A stretch of DNA of 64,000 nucleotides, from positions 62,001 through 126,000 of the forward strand of contig NZ_FZOI01000013.1 of the NCBI RefSeq assembly GCF_900188385.1, given 5' to 3'. Position numbers and translations under genes: made by a program. The notes below the pieces were generated by a model that was given only the letters and a program-made list of their open reading frames with translations, had not been told where the DNA came from and searched no databases. Position 1 is the first letter of the stretch. Every line of letters starts with the position of its first letter. The stretch comes from Azospirillum sp. RU38E (GTDB lineage Bacteria; Pseudomonadota; Alphaproteobacteria; Azospirillales; Azospirillaceae). Of this stretch, positions 27,681-36,556 are shown one piece after another.

Positions 27681-27825
27681 CCCTGATCAGAACCTATCGG
27701 TTCTGATCAGGGCCCTCAGTCGCCGGCGCCAACATCCGTTGGCTTGGCTACGCCGCACGGGCGGCGCGGCGGCAGTCGCCGCCGTACCAAGTTGCGATGC
27801 GTTCTGCTCATCGCAACTTGGTATA
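27681..27825. repeat. Hairpin-cascade repeat, copy B
   Basis: The best-formed copy. H1 is a perfect 14-bp stem (CCCTGATCAGAACC, 27681-27694, with its complement at 27699-27712). H2 is GCCAAC-ATCC-GTTGGC (27728-27743). H3 is CGCCGC-ACGG-GCGGCG (27751-27766). H4 is GGCGGC-AGTC-GCCGCC (27768-27783). H5 is a perfect 14-bp stem (ACCAAGTTGCGATG, 27786-27799, with 27809-27822). The same ordered set occurs at 10267, with different stem bases that still pair. Confidence 0.8.
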
Positions 27826-27961
27826 AGCCCCTGTCGATCCAAAAACCCGACGGGGCGGCCGCCAGTCCGGGGCCGCCCCTGCAAAGCCGGCACTGGCGGT
27901 GGGGCTGGCTTTGCGCTATCCCCTGTGCCCAGCCAAACCGGTTTTGTTCTTGAGACGTGAC

Positions 27962-28438
27962 ATGACGAATTGCCATTGCGGCTCCGGCCGCGCCTTTGAT
28001 GAATGCTGCGGTCCTTACCTCTCGGGGGCGGCCGTGCCGCCGACGCCGGAAGCGCTGATGCGTTCACGTTACTCCGCCTTCGCCACGGCCAATGTCGCCT
28101 ATCTGGGCGAAACCCTGCTGCCGGGCACGCAGGATGATTTCGACGCCGAACAGGTGACGGAATGGGCGAAGAACAGCCAGTGGACCGGGCTGGAAGTGCG
28201 CTCCACCGCCGATGGCAAGGACGCCAATGAAGCCTATGTCGAGTTCGTCGCCAAGTTCATCATGGATGGTAAGGAACTGATCCATCATGAAACCGGCCGC
28301 TTCCAGAAGCAGGATGGCCGCTGGTGGTATGTGGATGGCATCATGGGCCAGCGCCCGCGCACCGTGGTGAAGGTTGGCCGCAACGATCCCTGCATCTGCG
28401 GGTCGGGCAAAAAATACAAGAAGTGCTGCGGGGCTTGA
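27962..28438 (+). CDS. YchJ-family protein with two SEC-C motifs
   Basis: A 158-residue protein of the YchJ/UPF0225 type. An N-terminal zinc-binding SEC-C motif ([17 protein letters not shown]) leads into the YchJ core ([20 protein letters not shown]). A second SEC-C motif ends the protein ([19 protein letters not shown]). SEC-C motifs bind zinc and often contact SecB or the ribosome, but the role of YchJ proteins is not established. The ATG at 27962 starts exactly at the first SEC-C motif. Confidence 0.88.
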   Translation: MTNCHCGSGRAFDECCGPYLSGAAVPPTPEALMRSRYSAFATANVAYLGETLLPGTQDDFDAEQVTEWAKNSQWTGLEVRSTADGKDANEAYVEFVAKFIMDGKELIHHETGRFQKQDGRWWYVDGIMGQRPRTVVKVGRNDPCICGSGKKYKKCCGA

Positions 28439-28447
28439 AGCCGTTCT

Positions 28448-28482
28448 GATCGCTTCCCGCCCCAGAAGGGGCGGGGAGCGAT
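28448..28482. other. Long GC-rich hairpin after the SEC-C gene
   Basis: ATCGCT-TCCCGCCCC pairs with GGGGCGGGG-AGCGAT across an AGAA loop, a stem of about 15 bp with one wobble pair. No T-run follows on either strand, so it is more likely an RNA-stability or attenuation element than a simple terminator. Confidence 0.5.
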
Positions 28483-28582
28483 AACCCATCCCTATCACCC
28501 TGATCAGATCAATCGATTTCCCTATCGCCGGCGGTTCGGCCAGAATAACGGCCAATCGGACATGTGATCGGGAGTTGATCCA

Positions 28583-28756
28583 ATGCAACAGCGTAAATCC
28601 GCTGAGAAAGTCTTTCATGCCCTGCGCCAGCATGGGGCCGGCCTTGTGGCCAAAGGGGAACAGCTGATCATTGAAGGTTCAGCGCCAGCAGATATCTTGA
28701 TGCAGGCGCATCGCCATCGGCGCACATTGCTGGCGATGGTGCGCATGAAAGCCTGA
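28583..28756 (+). CDS. 57-residue protein resembling the TubC N-terminal docking domain
   Basis: An ATG with GGGAG eight bases upstream opens a 57-codon frame ending just before hemH (27 bases). The product (MQQRKSAEKVFHALRQHGAG...) shows a short helix, a GAGLVAKGEQLIIEG beta-hairpin pattern, and a final helix HRHRRTLLAMVRM. This order and spacing of Gly, Leu and the basic LL helix resemble the small TubC_N-type domain found as a docking module and as stand-alone small proteins. The resemblance is by eye. It may be cotranscribed with hemH. Confidence 0.55.
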   Translation: MQQRKSAEKVFHALRQHGAGLVAKGEQLIIEGSAPADILMQAHRHRRTLLAMVRMKA

Positions 28757-28782
28757 CCTGCCCGGAACCCCCAAAGGATATC

Positions 28783-29826
28783 GTGCCGCAAGCCCCCTCC
28801 CCCCACCTGCCCGCCGGTCACCCGCCTGTAAAGACGCCGCGTGTCGGCGTGTTGCTGATCAATCTCGGCACGCCGGAGGGCACCGATTACTGGTCGATGC
28901 GGCGCTATCTGTCGGAATTCCTCTCCGACCGGCGGGTGGTGGAAGTGCCGCGCCTGATCTGGCAGCCGATCCTGCAGGGCATCATCCTGACCTTCCGGCC
29001 GAAGAAAAGCGGCCATGCCTATGCCGGCATCTGGAACCGGGAACTGGATGAAAGCCCGCTGAAAACCCATACGCGCGAACAGGCCCTGCTGCTTTCCGCC
29101 GCCATGGCGGCCCGGCATGGCGATGGCGTGGTGGTGGAATGGGGGATGCGCTATGGCCACCCCTCCACCGCCGCCGCCCTGGAACGGCTGACAGCGGCGG
29201 GGTGTGAGCGCATTCTGCTGTTTCCGCTCTATCCGCAATATAGCGCCACCACCACGGCCACAGCCTGCGATCAGGCCTTCCGCGCCCTGATGGCCATGCG
29301 CCGCCAGCCGGCGCTGCGCACCGTGCCGACATATCATGATGAGCCGGCCTATATCAGCGCGCTGGCCACCAGCGTGCGCGACCATCTGGCCGGGCTGGAC
29401 TGGACGCCCGATCTGTTGATCACCAGCTTCCATGGCCTGCCCAAGGCCTATCTGGAAAAGGGCGACCCCTATCATTGCTATTGCCTGAAGACGGCGCGGC
29501 TGTTGCGCGAAGAGCTGGGCTGGACAGCGGACAAGCTGCGCTTTGCCTTCCAGTCCCGTTTTGGCCGCACCGAATGGCTGCAGCCCTATCTGGAACCGAT
29601 GGTGAAGGCCCTGCCGGAACAGGGTGTGAAGAACCTCGCCATCATGGCCCCCGCCTTTGTCAGCGACTGTGTGGAAACGCTGGAGGAGGTCAACCAGGGC
29701 ATCCGGGAGACATTCCTTACCGCTGGGGGGCAGAATTTCACCTATATTCCGTGCCTCAACAGCAGCCCCGCCCATATCGACCTGCTGGTCCGCCTGACCG
29801 AACGCGAATTGGGGGGCTGGGTATAG
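28783..29826 (+). CDS. hemH: Ferrochelatase
   Basis: A 347-residue enzyme inserting ferrous iron into protoporphyrin IX, the last step of haem synthesis. LLINLGTPEG opens the fold. The metal-binding catalytic His217 is in ITSFHGLPKAYL, and the acidic partner lies in DCVETLEEVN. The start is GTG with AAAGGA four to five bases upstream. A strong terminator follows. Presence of a core haem gene next to a plasmid-type origin argues that the replicon is a chromid, unless a second copy exists elsewhere. Confidence 0.96.
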   Translation: MPQAPSPHLPAGHPPVKTPRVGVLLINLGTPEGTDYWSMRRYLSEFLSDRRVVEVPRLIWQPILQGIILTFRPKKSGHAYAGIWNRELDESPLKTHTREQALLLSAAMAARHGDGVVVEWGMRYGHPSTAAALERLTAAGCERILLFPLYPQYSATTTATACDQAFRALMAMRRQPALRTVPTYHDEPAYISALATSVRDHLAGLDWTPDLLITSFHGLPKAYLEKGDPYHCYCLKTARLLREELGWTADKLRFAFQSRFGRTEWLQPYLEPMVKALPEQGVKNLAIMAPAFVSDCVETLEEVNQGIRETFLTAGGQNFTYIPCLNSSPAHIDLLVRLTERELGGWV

Positions 29827-29877
29827 ATCCCCACCACACAACCCCACGCCTATCCAACCCGGCAAAAATGATCGTGC

Positions 29878-29910
29878 ACCGCGTGCCATTCCATGGCACG
29901 CGGTTTGCTT
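29878..29910 (+). terminator. Terminator after hemH
   Basis: A perfect 12-bp stem (ACCGCGTGCCAT/ATGGCACGCGGT, three-base loop) is followed by TTGCTTTAT. It separates hemH from the giant repeat-protein gene. Confidence 0.8.
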
Positions 29911-29954
29911 TATAAAGTTCCGGTTGGAAAATTCTTCAGGCGAAAGAAACGATA

Positions 29955-32900
29955 ATGGCCACGACGATCACTCTGCCGAACTATACCGGTCCGGTCAGCG
30001 GCCTGACGCCGCAGAGAATGGCGACGTTGACGGCCACCCAGATCCGATCATTCGATCTGGACGATATCGGCTCCCTGACAAAGCCCCAGATCGCTGCCAT
30101 TTCTGTCAGGCAAATCAGTGGCTTGACCACCGCCCATATCCAGGCATTGAACAGCAGCCAGATCGGTTTCACCGCAGCGCAACTGGCCGCCCTCAGCGAT
30201 GATCAGTTCAAGGCATTCGAGGCCGATGACTTCTCGGCCATGACGGTCAGCCAGATCCGCGGGTTGACCCCGCGGGAGATGGCATTAATGACCCCTGAAA
30301 AAATTGCCGCCCTCTCCACCACCCAGGTGGCCGCACTGACGGCGCCGCAACTGAAGGCCATGTCCACCAGCCAGATCGCCAGCTTCAGCACCACCCAGAT
30401 CGGGGCGCTGACCAGCAGCCAGATCGCGGCCCTGTCCGGCGACCAGCTGAATGCGATGACGGCGGATCAGGTGGGGGCATTGTCCAACAGCCAGTTGAAG
30501 GGCCTGACCGCCGCACAGATGGCGTCGTTGAGCGACACCCAGCTGGAACGGCTGAGCCCGACCCAGCTGGCCAGCCTGTCCACCGTGCAGGTCCGCAGCC
30601 TGACATTGACGCAGCTGAACAACCTGTCCGCCGCGCAATGGCAGAATTTCACCCCGGCCCAGATCGGCACCCTGACGACGGCACAGGTGAAGGGGCTGGA
30701 CACATCCTTGCTGTCCAGCCTGCCGGAAGCGCAGTTCAAGGGCTTTACCGCCAGCCAGCTGGCGGCATTGACCACCACCCAGGTCCAGGGCCTAGCGGGT
30801 GAACAGATCGGCAGCATGACCCCGGCCCAGATGAGGGGTTTGACCCAGGCCCAGCTGGGCGCCCTCACCGAAGGGCAGCTGGCGGCATTCGCTCCCGATC
30901 AGCTGTCCAAATTGTCGGTCGCCCAGGTGAAATGGCTGCCGGCGGAGAAGATGACGGCCCTCTCGCCCGACCAGGTGGCCGGGCTGAACGGGGCGCAGAT
31001 CAATGCGCTGACCACCACCCAGTTCCAGAATCTCAGCGCCGACCAGATCGGCGTGCTGACCCCGGCGCAGATCGCCCAGATCGGCCCGGTCAAGCTGGCC
31101 AACCTAAATGATGAACGGCTGGCCGCCCTGACCGGCACCCAGCTGACGGCGCTGACCCCCTCTCAAGTGGCCGTGCTGACCACCACCCAGCTTGCCAGCC
31201 TGACCGATGATCAGTTCGGCAGCCTGGGCAAGGGCCAGCTGACCGCCCTGACGGCCAACCAGATCAAGGCCCTGCCGGAAGGGCGGGTCGCGATCCTTTC
31301 CACCACCCAGCTGGCCGCCCTGACAGCCCCGCAAGTAGGCGCCCTGACCAGCGGGCAGATCACGGCGCTGAGCCAGGATCAGCTGGCGGGATTGACCACG
31401 GTGCAGCTGCGCGCGCTGACCACCAGCCAGATCGGGATGCTGGCCGGCAATCAGCTGTCGGCGCTGAGTTCGACGCAGGTCGCCGCCCTCAACCCCGGCC
31501 AGGTACGGGGCGTCGCACCGGAACTGCTGGGCGGCCTGTCCACCACACAAGTGTCGGCCCTGACGCCGGCCCAGGTGGCCGCCATCTCCACCGACCAGAT
31601 GACGGCGCTGACCGGCAGTCAGCTGGCGGCCATGTCCGCCACCCAGCTGCGCAGCTTCAGCGCCGCGCAGGTCGGCGCCATCACCGCCGAACAGATTGGC
31701 AGCATCGGCGGCGATGTGATGGCCAATCTGACGGCGGTGCAGCTGAAGGGCATGTCCAGCACCCAGACGGCAGCCCTGAACCAGACCCAGGTGGAAAGCC
31801 TGTCCCGCGCCCAGCTGGCCGGTTTCAACAACAGCGCCCTTTCCGGCTTCAGCAATGTGCAGCTGTCCTGGCTGTCCAGCACGCAGCTGGGCGGGTTGAC
31901 GGCCGGGCAGATCGGCGCACTGAGCGACGGCCAGATCGCCGGCCTGACCGGCAGCTCCCTGGCCGGGCTGACCAACCAGCAGATCAAGGGCCTGACCACC
32001 CTGGCGATTGCCGCCCTGTCGCCCGATCAGCTGGCTGCCCTGACCAGCGAGCAGGTGGCCAGCCTCAGCACCACCCAGATCCGGGGATTGACGCCCGAAC
32101 AGGTAACGGCCCTCAACACCACCCAGATCGGCGGGCTGGCCGCCTCCAGCATCTCCAGCCTCAGCACCGCGCAGGTGGCCGCCCTTTCCGGGGAACAGGT
32201 GGCCAGCCTGTCGGAAGTGCAGCTGAAGGCGCTGTCGGCCACCCAGATCGGGGCGCTGCAGGGTGAGGATGTGGCCGCCCTGACCACCAGCCAGATGGCC
32301 CTGTTGAATTCCGGGCAGATCAAGGCGCTGACGGCCGACCAGATCGCCCTGCTGTCCGGTACGCAGATGGCGGCCCTGTCGACCACCCAGCTGTCGGCCC
32401 TTTCCTCCACCCAGATCAATGCCATCAGCGGGGAACAGCTGGCGGCCTTGTCAGCCACCCAGCTGGCCGGGCTGGCCGCCGGCCAGCTGGGTGGGCTGGC
32501 GCCGGAAAAGGTGGCGCAGCTGACCCCCACCCAGATCGGCGGCATGACGGTAGCCCAGGTGAAGAACCTGACGGTGACCCAGCTGAACAGCCTGAGCGAA
32601 AATCAGATCGGCGCGCTGACGCCGGACCAGCTGGCGGGGCTGAGCAACAGCCAGGTGGCGGGTGTCAGCAACGAATTCATGGGCCGCCTCAGCGCCAGCC
32701 AGTTCGCCGGGCTGACAGCCGGCCAGTTCGGTGCCATGACGGCGGATCAGCTGAATTCCTTCAGCGATGAACGGTTCGCCGAAATCTCCGTCAGCCAGCT
32801 TTCCGGCCTGACGGCCGCGCAGATCGGCAGCCTCAGCCAGACCCGCGTGGCGTCGATCGGCGGGGAGCAGTTCGCTAGCCTCAGCGTGGGCCAGATCGGC

Positions 32901-35036
32901 GGGCTGAAGGCGGAACAGGTCGCCGTGTTGAATGTCAATAATCTGAATGGCTTGAGCACGGTGAAGTTCGCCGCCCTGACGCCGGCGGCCATCAGCGGGC
33001 TGAACACCACCCAGATCACCAATCTGAACCCGGAATTGCTGGCCGGTATGACGGCCCCCCAGCTGGCCGGGCTTTCCACTGACCAGTTCGCCCTGCTGTC
33101 GCCCGACCAGCTGGCCAGCCTGACCAACACGCAGATTTCCGGCCTGACAGCGGCACAGCTGGGTTCCCTCAGCCCGGCGCAGCTGGGTGGGCTGACCCCG
33201 GCGCAGGTGGCGGCCCTGCCCAATGCTGCCATCGCCGGGCTGACCGGCGACCAGATCACCGCACTGAGCCCACAGCAGATGGCCGGGCTGACGACGACGC
33301 AAATTGGCCTATTCACACCCGACCAGATGAGCAAGTTGTCACCCGATCAGGTGGCCCAGCTGACCGTGCCGCAGCTGCAGGCGCTGTCCGCCACGCAGCT
33401 GGGCGCCATCGGTGCCGTCAGCCTGCCAATGTTGAACCAGACGCAGCTGCAGGCCCTGGGCACCCGACAGATCGCCGGCCTGTCCGCCGACCAGATCAAT
33501 GCCCTGACGGCGGAACAGATGCCCTGGCTCAGCACCGGCCAACTGGGGGCCATCAGCAGCACGGCCGCCGCTGGACTGCGCGGTGAACAGCTGGAAGCCC
33601 TGTCCAGCGCCCAGTTCGCCACCCTGTCATCAGACCAGTTGAAAGCGGTGTCGCCCTCCCAGCTGGCGGCGCTCAGCGATACGCGGCTGGCCCAGTTGAG
33701 CACCGGCCAGGTGAGCGGGCTGACCGCTGCCCAGGTGAACAGCTTCAGCACCACCCAGCTGGGGCTGATGGGCACCGGGCAGGTCAGCGCGCTGGGCACG
33801 GGTGTTATCGCCAGCCTGTCCGCCGGCCTGCTGAACGCGCTCAGCAGCACGCAGATGAGCGGCTTGACCGCTGCCCAGGTTGGCGCCCTCTCCCCCGCCC
33901 AGGTCGCCTCCCTGCAGACGGAGAAGCTGGGCGTAATTGTGGCCCAGCAGTTGCCGTCCCTGACAGGGGCCCAGTTGGGCGCCATGAGCCAGGCGCAAAT
34001 CCAGTCGCTGGGCACCAGCGGCATCGCCGCCCTGTCCGCCACCCAGCTGGGCGGATTGACCGCCAGCCAGGCCGGCGGCCTTTCCGCCAGCCAGATGCAG
34101 GCCCTGACCACCACGCAGGTGGCCGGGCTCTCCACCGGCTTCGTCAGCTCCATCGGCACAGTGCAGTTCGCCGCCTTGACCGGGACGCAGCTGAACGCCC
34201 TGTCCAGCGCCCAGGTGGGGGCGCTGTCCTCCGCCCAGGTCGGCGCCCTGACCGCCAGCCAGATCGGCCTGCTGAACGTGGCCCAGCTGAACCAGTTGAA
34301 CGCCACGCAGCAGGCCGCCTTCAGCGGCACGCAATTGCAGGATCTCACCACCACGCAGGTGGCAGGGCTGTCCACCGGCTTCATCAGCCGGCTGACACCG
34401 GATCAGGTGAGCAACATGCTGACCAATCAGGTGCAGGCGCTTTCCCCTTCCGCGCTGGGGGCCATTCCCGCCGCCAGCATCGGTTCCATCGGCACGGCCC
34501 AGCTGGGCGGCATATCCTCCACCCAGGTCAGTGGGTTGACCAGCGACCAGCTGCAGGCGCTGTCCAACACGCAATTGCAGTCCCTGTCCACCAGCGCCAT
34601 GCCGGGCCTGACCGGGCAACAGCTTTCCGGCCTGCTGCGGGTGCAGCTGCGTGCCCTGGGCAGCGGCCAGGTGGCCGCCCTGACGGCCACGCAGATCGGC
34701 GGCATGGCCCCCAGCCAGTTCGCCAATTTCACCGCCGCGCAGATGCAGTCGCTGACCGGCAGCCAGTTCAGCCAAGTGTCGTCGGCACAGATCGCGGCGG
34801 TCGGCGTCAGTCAGTTCACCGCCTTGACCACCAGCCAGATCAGCCAACTGACACCCCAACAACTGACCGGGTTGACCACAGATCAGGTGACGGCAATGCC
34901 CAGCAGCCAGATCAGCGCCCTTTCCACCAGTCAGATCGAATCCATGTCGGAAAAGCAGGTGAAAGCCTTCACCAGCGCCCAGCTGGACGGCATGACGGCG
35001 GAGCAGCGGCAGGCGGTGAACAATGCCCTGGCATAA
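29955..35036 (+). CDS. Giant octapeptide-repeat protein (about 210 tandem repeats)
   Basis: A 1693-residue protein made almost wholly of contiguous 8-residue units with the pattern [L/M/F]-[S/T]-x-x-Q-[I/V/L]-x-[A/G/S], for example LTSSQIAA, LSGDQLNA, LSTTQVAA. Length is held strictly at eight from about residue 17 to 1680; one early unit (LNSSQIG) is a residue short. The N-terminus (MATTITLPNYTGPVS) has no signal peptide or membrane segment, and there is no cysteine-rich or enzymatic domain. The C-terminus ends MTAEQRQAVNNALA. Each unit starts with S/T-x-x-Q, a helix-capping pattern, while fixed Thr and Gln columns could equally form ladders in a beta-solenoid. Function is unknown; candidates are a structural filament, a surface or matrix protein with atypical export, or a length ruler. 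Repeats are similar but not identical in DNA. It lies 12 bases before a GST gene. Confidence 0.85.
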   Translation: MATTITLPNYTGPVSGLTPQRMATLTATQIRSFDLDDIGSLTKPQIAAISVRQISGLTTAHIQALNSSQIGFTAAQLAALSDDQFKAFEADDFSAMTVSQIRGLTPREMALMTPEKIAALSTTQVAALTAPQLKAMSTSQIASFSTTQIGALTSSQIAALSGDQLNAMTADQVGALSNSQLKGLTAAQMASLSDTQLERLSPTQLASLSTVQVRSLTLTQLNNLSAAQWQNFTPAQIGTLTTAQVKGLDTSLLSSLPEAQFKGFTASQLAALTTTQVQGLAGEQIGSMTPAQMRGLTQAQLGALTEGQLAAFAPDQLSKLSVAQVKWLPAEKMTALSPDQVAGLNGAQINALTTTQFQNLSADQIGVLTPAQIAQIGPVKLANLNDERLAALTGTQLTALTPSQVAVLTTTQLASLTDDQFGSLGKGQLTALTANQIKALPEGRVAILSTTQLAALTAPQVGALTSGQITALSQDQLAGLTTVQLRALTTSQIGMLAGNQLSALSSTQVAALNPGQVRGVAPELLGGLSTTQVSALTPAQVAAISTDQMTALTGSQLAAMSATQLRSFSAAQVGAITAEQIGSIGGDVMANLTAVQLKGMSSTQTAALNQTQVESLSRAQLAGFNNSALSGFSNVQLSWLSSTQLGGLTAGQIGALSDGQIAGLTGSSLAGLTNQQIKGLTTLAIAALSPDQLAALTSEQVASLSTTQIRGLTPEQVTALNTTQIGGLAASSISSLSTAQVAALSGEQVASLSEVQLKALSATQIGALQGEDVAALTTSQMALLNSGQIKALTADQIALLSGTQMAALSTTQLSALSSTQINAISGEQLAALSATQLAGLAAGQLGGLAPEKVAQLTPTQIGGMTVAQVKNLTVTQLNSLSENQIGALTPDQLAGLSNSQVAGVSNEFMGRLSASQFAGLTAGQFGAMTADQLNSFSDERFAEISVSQLSGLTAAQIGSLSQTRVASIGGEQFASLSVGQIGGLKAEQVAVLNVNNLNGLSTVKFAALTPAAISGLNTTQITNLNPELLAGMTAPQLAGLSTDQFALLSPDQLASLTNTQISGLTAAQLGSLSPAQLGGLTPAQVAALPNAAIAGLTGDQITALSPQQMAGLTTTQIGLFTPDQMSKLSPDQVAQLTVPQLQALSATQLGAIGAVSLPMLNQTQLQALGTRQIAGLSADQINALTAEQMPWLSTGQLGAISSTAAAGLRGEQLEALSSAQFATLSSDQLKAVSPSQLAALSDTRLAQLSTGQVSGLTAAQVNSFSTTQLGLMGTGQVSALGTGVIASLSAGLLNALSSTQMSGLTAAQVGALSPAQVASLQTEKLGVIVAQQLPSLTGAQLGAMSQAQIQSLGTSGIAALSATQLGGLTASQAGGLSASQMQALTTTQVAGLSTGFVSSIGTVQFAALTGTQLNALSSAQVGALSSAQVGALTASQIGLLNVAQLNQLNATQQAAFSGTQLQDLTTTQVAGLSTGFISRLTPDQVSNMLTNQVQALSPSALGAIPAASIGSIGTAQLGGISSTQVSGLTSDQLQALSNTQLQSLSTSAMPGLTGQQLSGLLRVQLRALGSGQVAALTATQIGGMAPSQFANFTAAQMQSLTGSQFSQVSSAQIAAVGVSQFTALTTSQISQLTPQQLTGLTTDQVTAMPSSQISALSTSQIESMSEKQVKAFTSAQLDGMTAEQRQAVNNALA

Positions 35037-35048
35037 GCCGACGCCCCC

Positions 35049-35684
35049 ATGATGAAGAGCCCGTTACGCATCCTTGGCAAGGCAAGCTCCATCAATGTCC
35101 GCAAGGTTCTCTGGACCTGCCGGGAAATTGGCCAGGACTTCGTGCGGGAAGATTGGGGCAGCGGCTTCCAACCCATCGACACCGCAGCATTCCGGCAGAT
35201 CAATCCCAATGCGCAGGTACCGGTGGTGGCCCTGCCGGATGGCTATCTTTGGGAATCAAACAGCATATGCCGCTGGCTGGCGGGGGAGGCAGAACGCGCC
35301 GACCTGCTGCCGACCGTTCCCTTGGCCCGCGCCCGGGTGGAAATGTGGATGGATTGGCAGGCGACCGAACTGAATCCCGCCTGGCGCTATGCCTTCATGG
35401 CCCTGGTGCGCGAGAGCCCGGCCTTTCTGGATAAGGAATTGATCGCCGACAGCATCCGGGCCTGGAACGGCAAGATGCATATTCTCGACGATCAGCTCTC
35501 GAAGACAGGTGGCTATGTGGCGGGGGAGAATTTTACCCTGGCCGATATTGTGCTGGGGCTTTCAACCAACCGATGGATGCAGACTCCGATAGAGCATGTG
35601 CCATTGCCAGCGGTGGCCGATTGGTGGGAACGGCTTTGCCGACGTCCCGCCTTTATGGAATTCGGGGCCAATGGCATTGCCTGA
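35049..35684 (+). CDS. Glutathione S-transferase family protein
   Basis: A 211-residue protein with a thioredoxin-like N-terminal domain (LRILGKASSINVRKVLWTCR, where Ser occupies the usual GST catalytic position) and the glutathione-binding PNAQVPVV and ESNSICRWLA. A helical C-terminal domain carries the conserved GENFTLADIVLGL. It probably conjugates or reduces small electrophiles; the substrate is unknown. It follows the repeat protein after 12 bases and may be in its transcript. Confidence 0.9.
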   Translation: MMKSPLRILGKASSINVRKVLWTCREIGQDFVREDWGSGFQPIDTAAFRQINPNAQVPVVALPDGYLWESNSICRWLAGEAERADLLPTVPLARARVEMWMDWQATELNPAWRYAFMALVRESPAFLDKELIADSIRAWNGKMHILDDQLSKTGGYVAGENFTLADIVLGLSTNRWMQTPIEHVPLPAVADWWERLCRRPAFMEFGANGIA

Positions 35685-35710
35685 AAGCGGCGGCCGGGCC
35701 GCCGCTTTTC
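35684..35710. terminator. Bidirectional terminator between convergent genes
   Basis: An 11-bp perfect stem (AAAGCGGCGGC/GCCGCCGCTTT, loop CGG) serves both the rightward GST gene and the leftward hydrolase operon. Confidence 0.8.
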
Positions 35711-36556
35711 TCAACAACCGATGAAATCCTTGATCACCGCCGCCACCGCCGGCCCGTAGCCATCGGCACCGAAGGCTGGCGTTTCCCGGCATTGCCCATG
35801 GGGGGCCAGCGCCAGGGCACGGCGCGTGTCATCCCCCAACGGGTCACTGGCCCCGATCAACCCCAGCACCGGGCAGGTGATCAGCCGGATACGCTCCAGG
35901 GTCGGATAGACGAAGGCCGCGTGATAGGCCCAGGGATAGGTCTCCGGTGCCTTCAGCACATCCAGCACCAGTTCATGCAGCCGCTGCGGGCTGGGCAGGC
36001 CGGTGGGGCGACGATGGGCGGCGTCGCGGCTGTACCAGGGAAAGAAACTATACTGGTCGCGGCAGAACATGAAGGCGCGCTGCAGGTAATCGCCCTCCAG
36101 CGTCGGGGGAAAGGCCGGGGCATAGCGGGCCAGATATTCCGCCTGCTGGTCGGGCGTGAAGGCCGCCACCCCGTCCATTACCACGCTGAGCGCGCGCGCC
36201 GGGGCCAGGATGGCGGTTTCCGCCGCGATGGCCGCCCCGGTGTGGGAGCCGTACAGATGCGACGTCGCAACTTCCAACGCATCCATCAGCGCCAGCACAT
36301 TGGCGGCATAATCCGCCATCTGCGGACGACGCCCGCCGGGAAGGGCGGGCGCATCGCTGTCGCCATTGCCCGGTGTGTCCGGGGCAATGACATCGAAGCG
36401 GTCGGCCAGGGCCAGCATCACCGGTTCCAATTGCTTGGAACTGGCGGGGGAAGCGTGGAACAGCAGGATCGGGGCCCCCTGCCCCGCCCGCCGGTAATGG
36501 ATTTGCCCATGCGGGCCGTCGGCAAAGCCCCGGCGGATGCGGACGGGGCCGCTCAT
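35711..36556 (-). CDS. Alpha/beta-hydrolase-fold protein with His at the nucleophile elbow
   Basis: A 281-residue alpha/beta-hydrolase fold. The oxyanion region (LLFHASPASSK), DTPGNGDSD loop and strand-5 elbow YGSHTGAAIA are in the expected order. The residue at the centre of the G-x-Nuc-x-G elbow is His, not Ser, Asp or Cys. The catalytic acid position (GASDPLGDD) is kept, but the C-terminal region where His is expected reads GADGYGP. It is a paralogue of 46573-47382, sharing RRGxADGPxGQIHY. It is the last gene of a leftward three-gene operon and overlaps the reductase by four bases. The reaction is unknown. Confidence 0.8.
   Translation of the reverse strand: MSGPVRIRRGFADGPHGQIHYRRAGQGAPILLFHASPASSKQLEPVMLALADRFDVIAPDTPGNGDSDAPALPGGRRPQMADYAANVLALMDALEVATSHLYGSHTGAAIAAETAILAPARALSVVMDGVAAFTPDQQAEYLARYAPAFPPTLEGDYLQRAFMFCRDQYSFFPWYSRDAAHRRPTGLPSPQRLHELVLDVLKAPETYPWAYHAAFVYPTLERIRLITCPVLGLIGASDPLGDDTRRALALAPHGQCRETPAFGADGYGPAVAAVIKDFIGC
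36257..36270. other. Candidate partition site (parS-like), 13 of 14
   Basis: ATGCGACGTCGCAA inside the hydrolase gene. It differs by one base from the perfect palindrome TTGCGACGTCGCAA at 39405 and 51968. Confidence 0.45.

Noticed and set aside
29712-29730. Iteron-like match inside hemH
   Set aside because: TTCCTTACCGCTGGGGGG fits less well than the others and lies where the ferrochelatase peptide FLTAGGQ could account for it. Kept only as a weak member of the dispersed set.
33347-34862. Long minus-strand frames opposite the octapeptide-repeat gene
   Set aside because: They are periodic only because the sense strand is periodic. They have no ribosome site, and several overlap in different frames.
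29955-35036. CRISPR-like or tandem-repeat array
   Set aside because: The 24-base periodicity is that of a coding octapeptide repeat. The units differ in sequence and there is no repeat-spacer structure.
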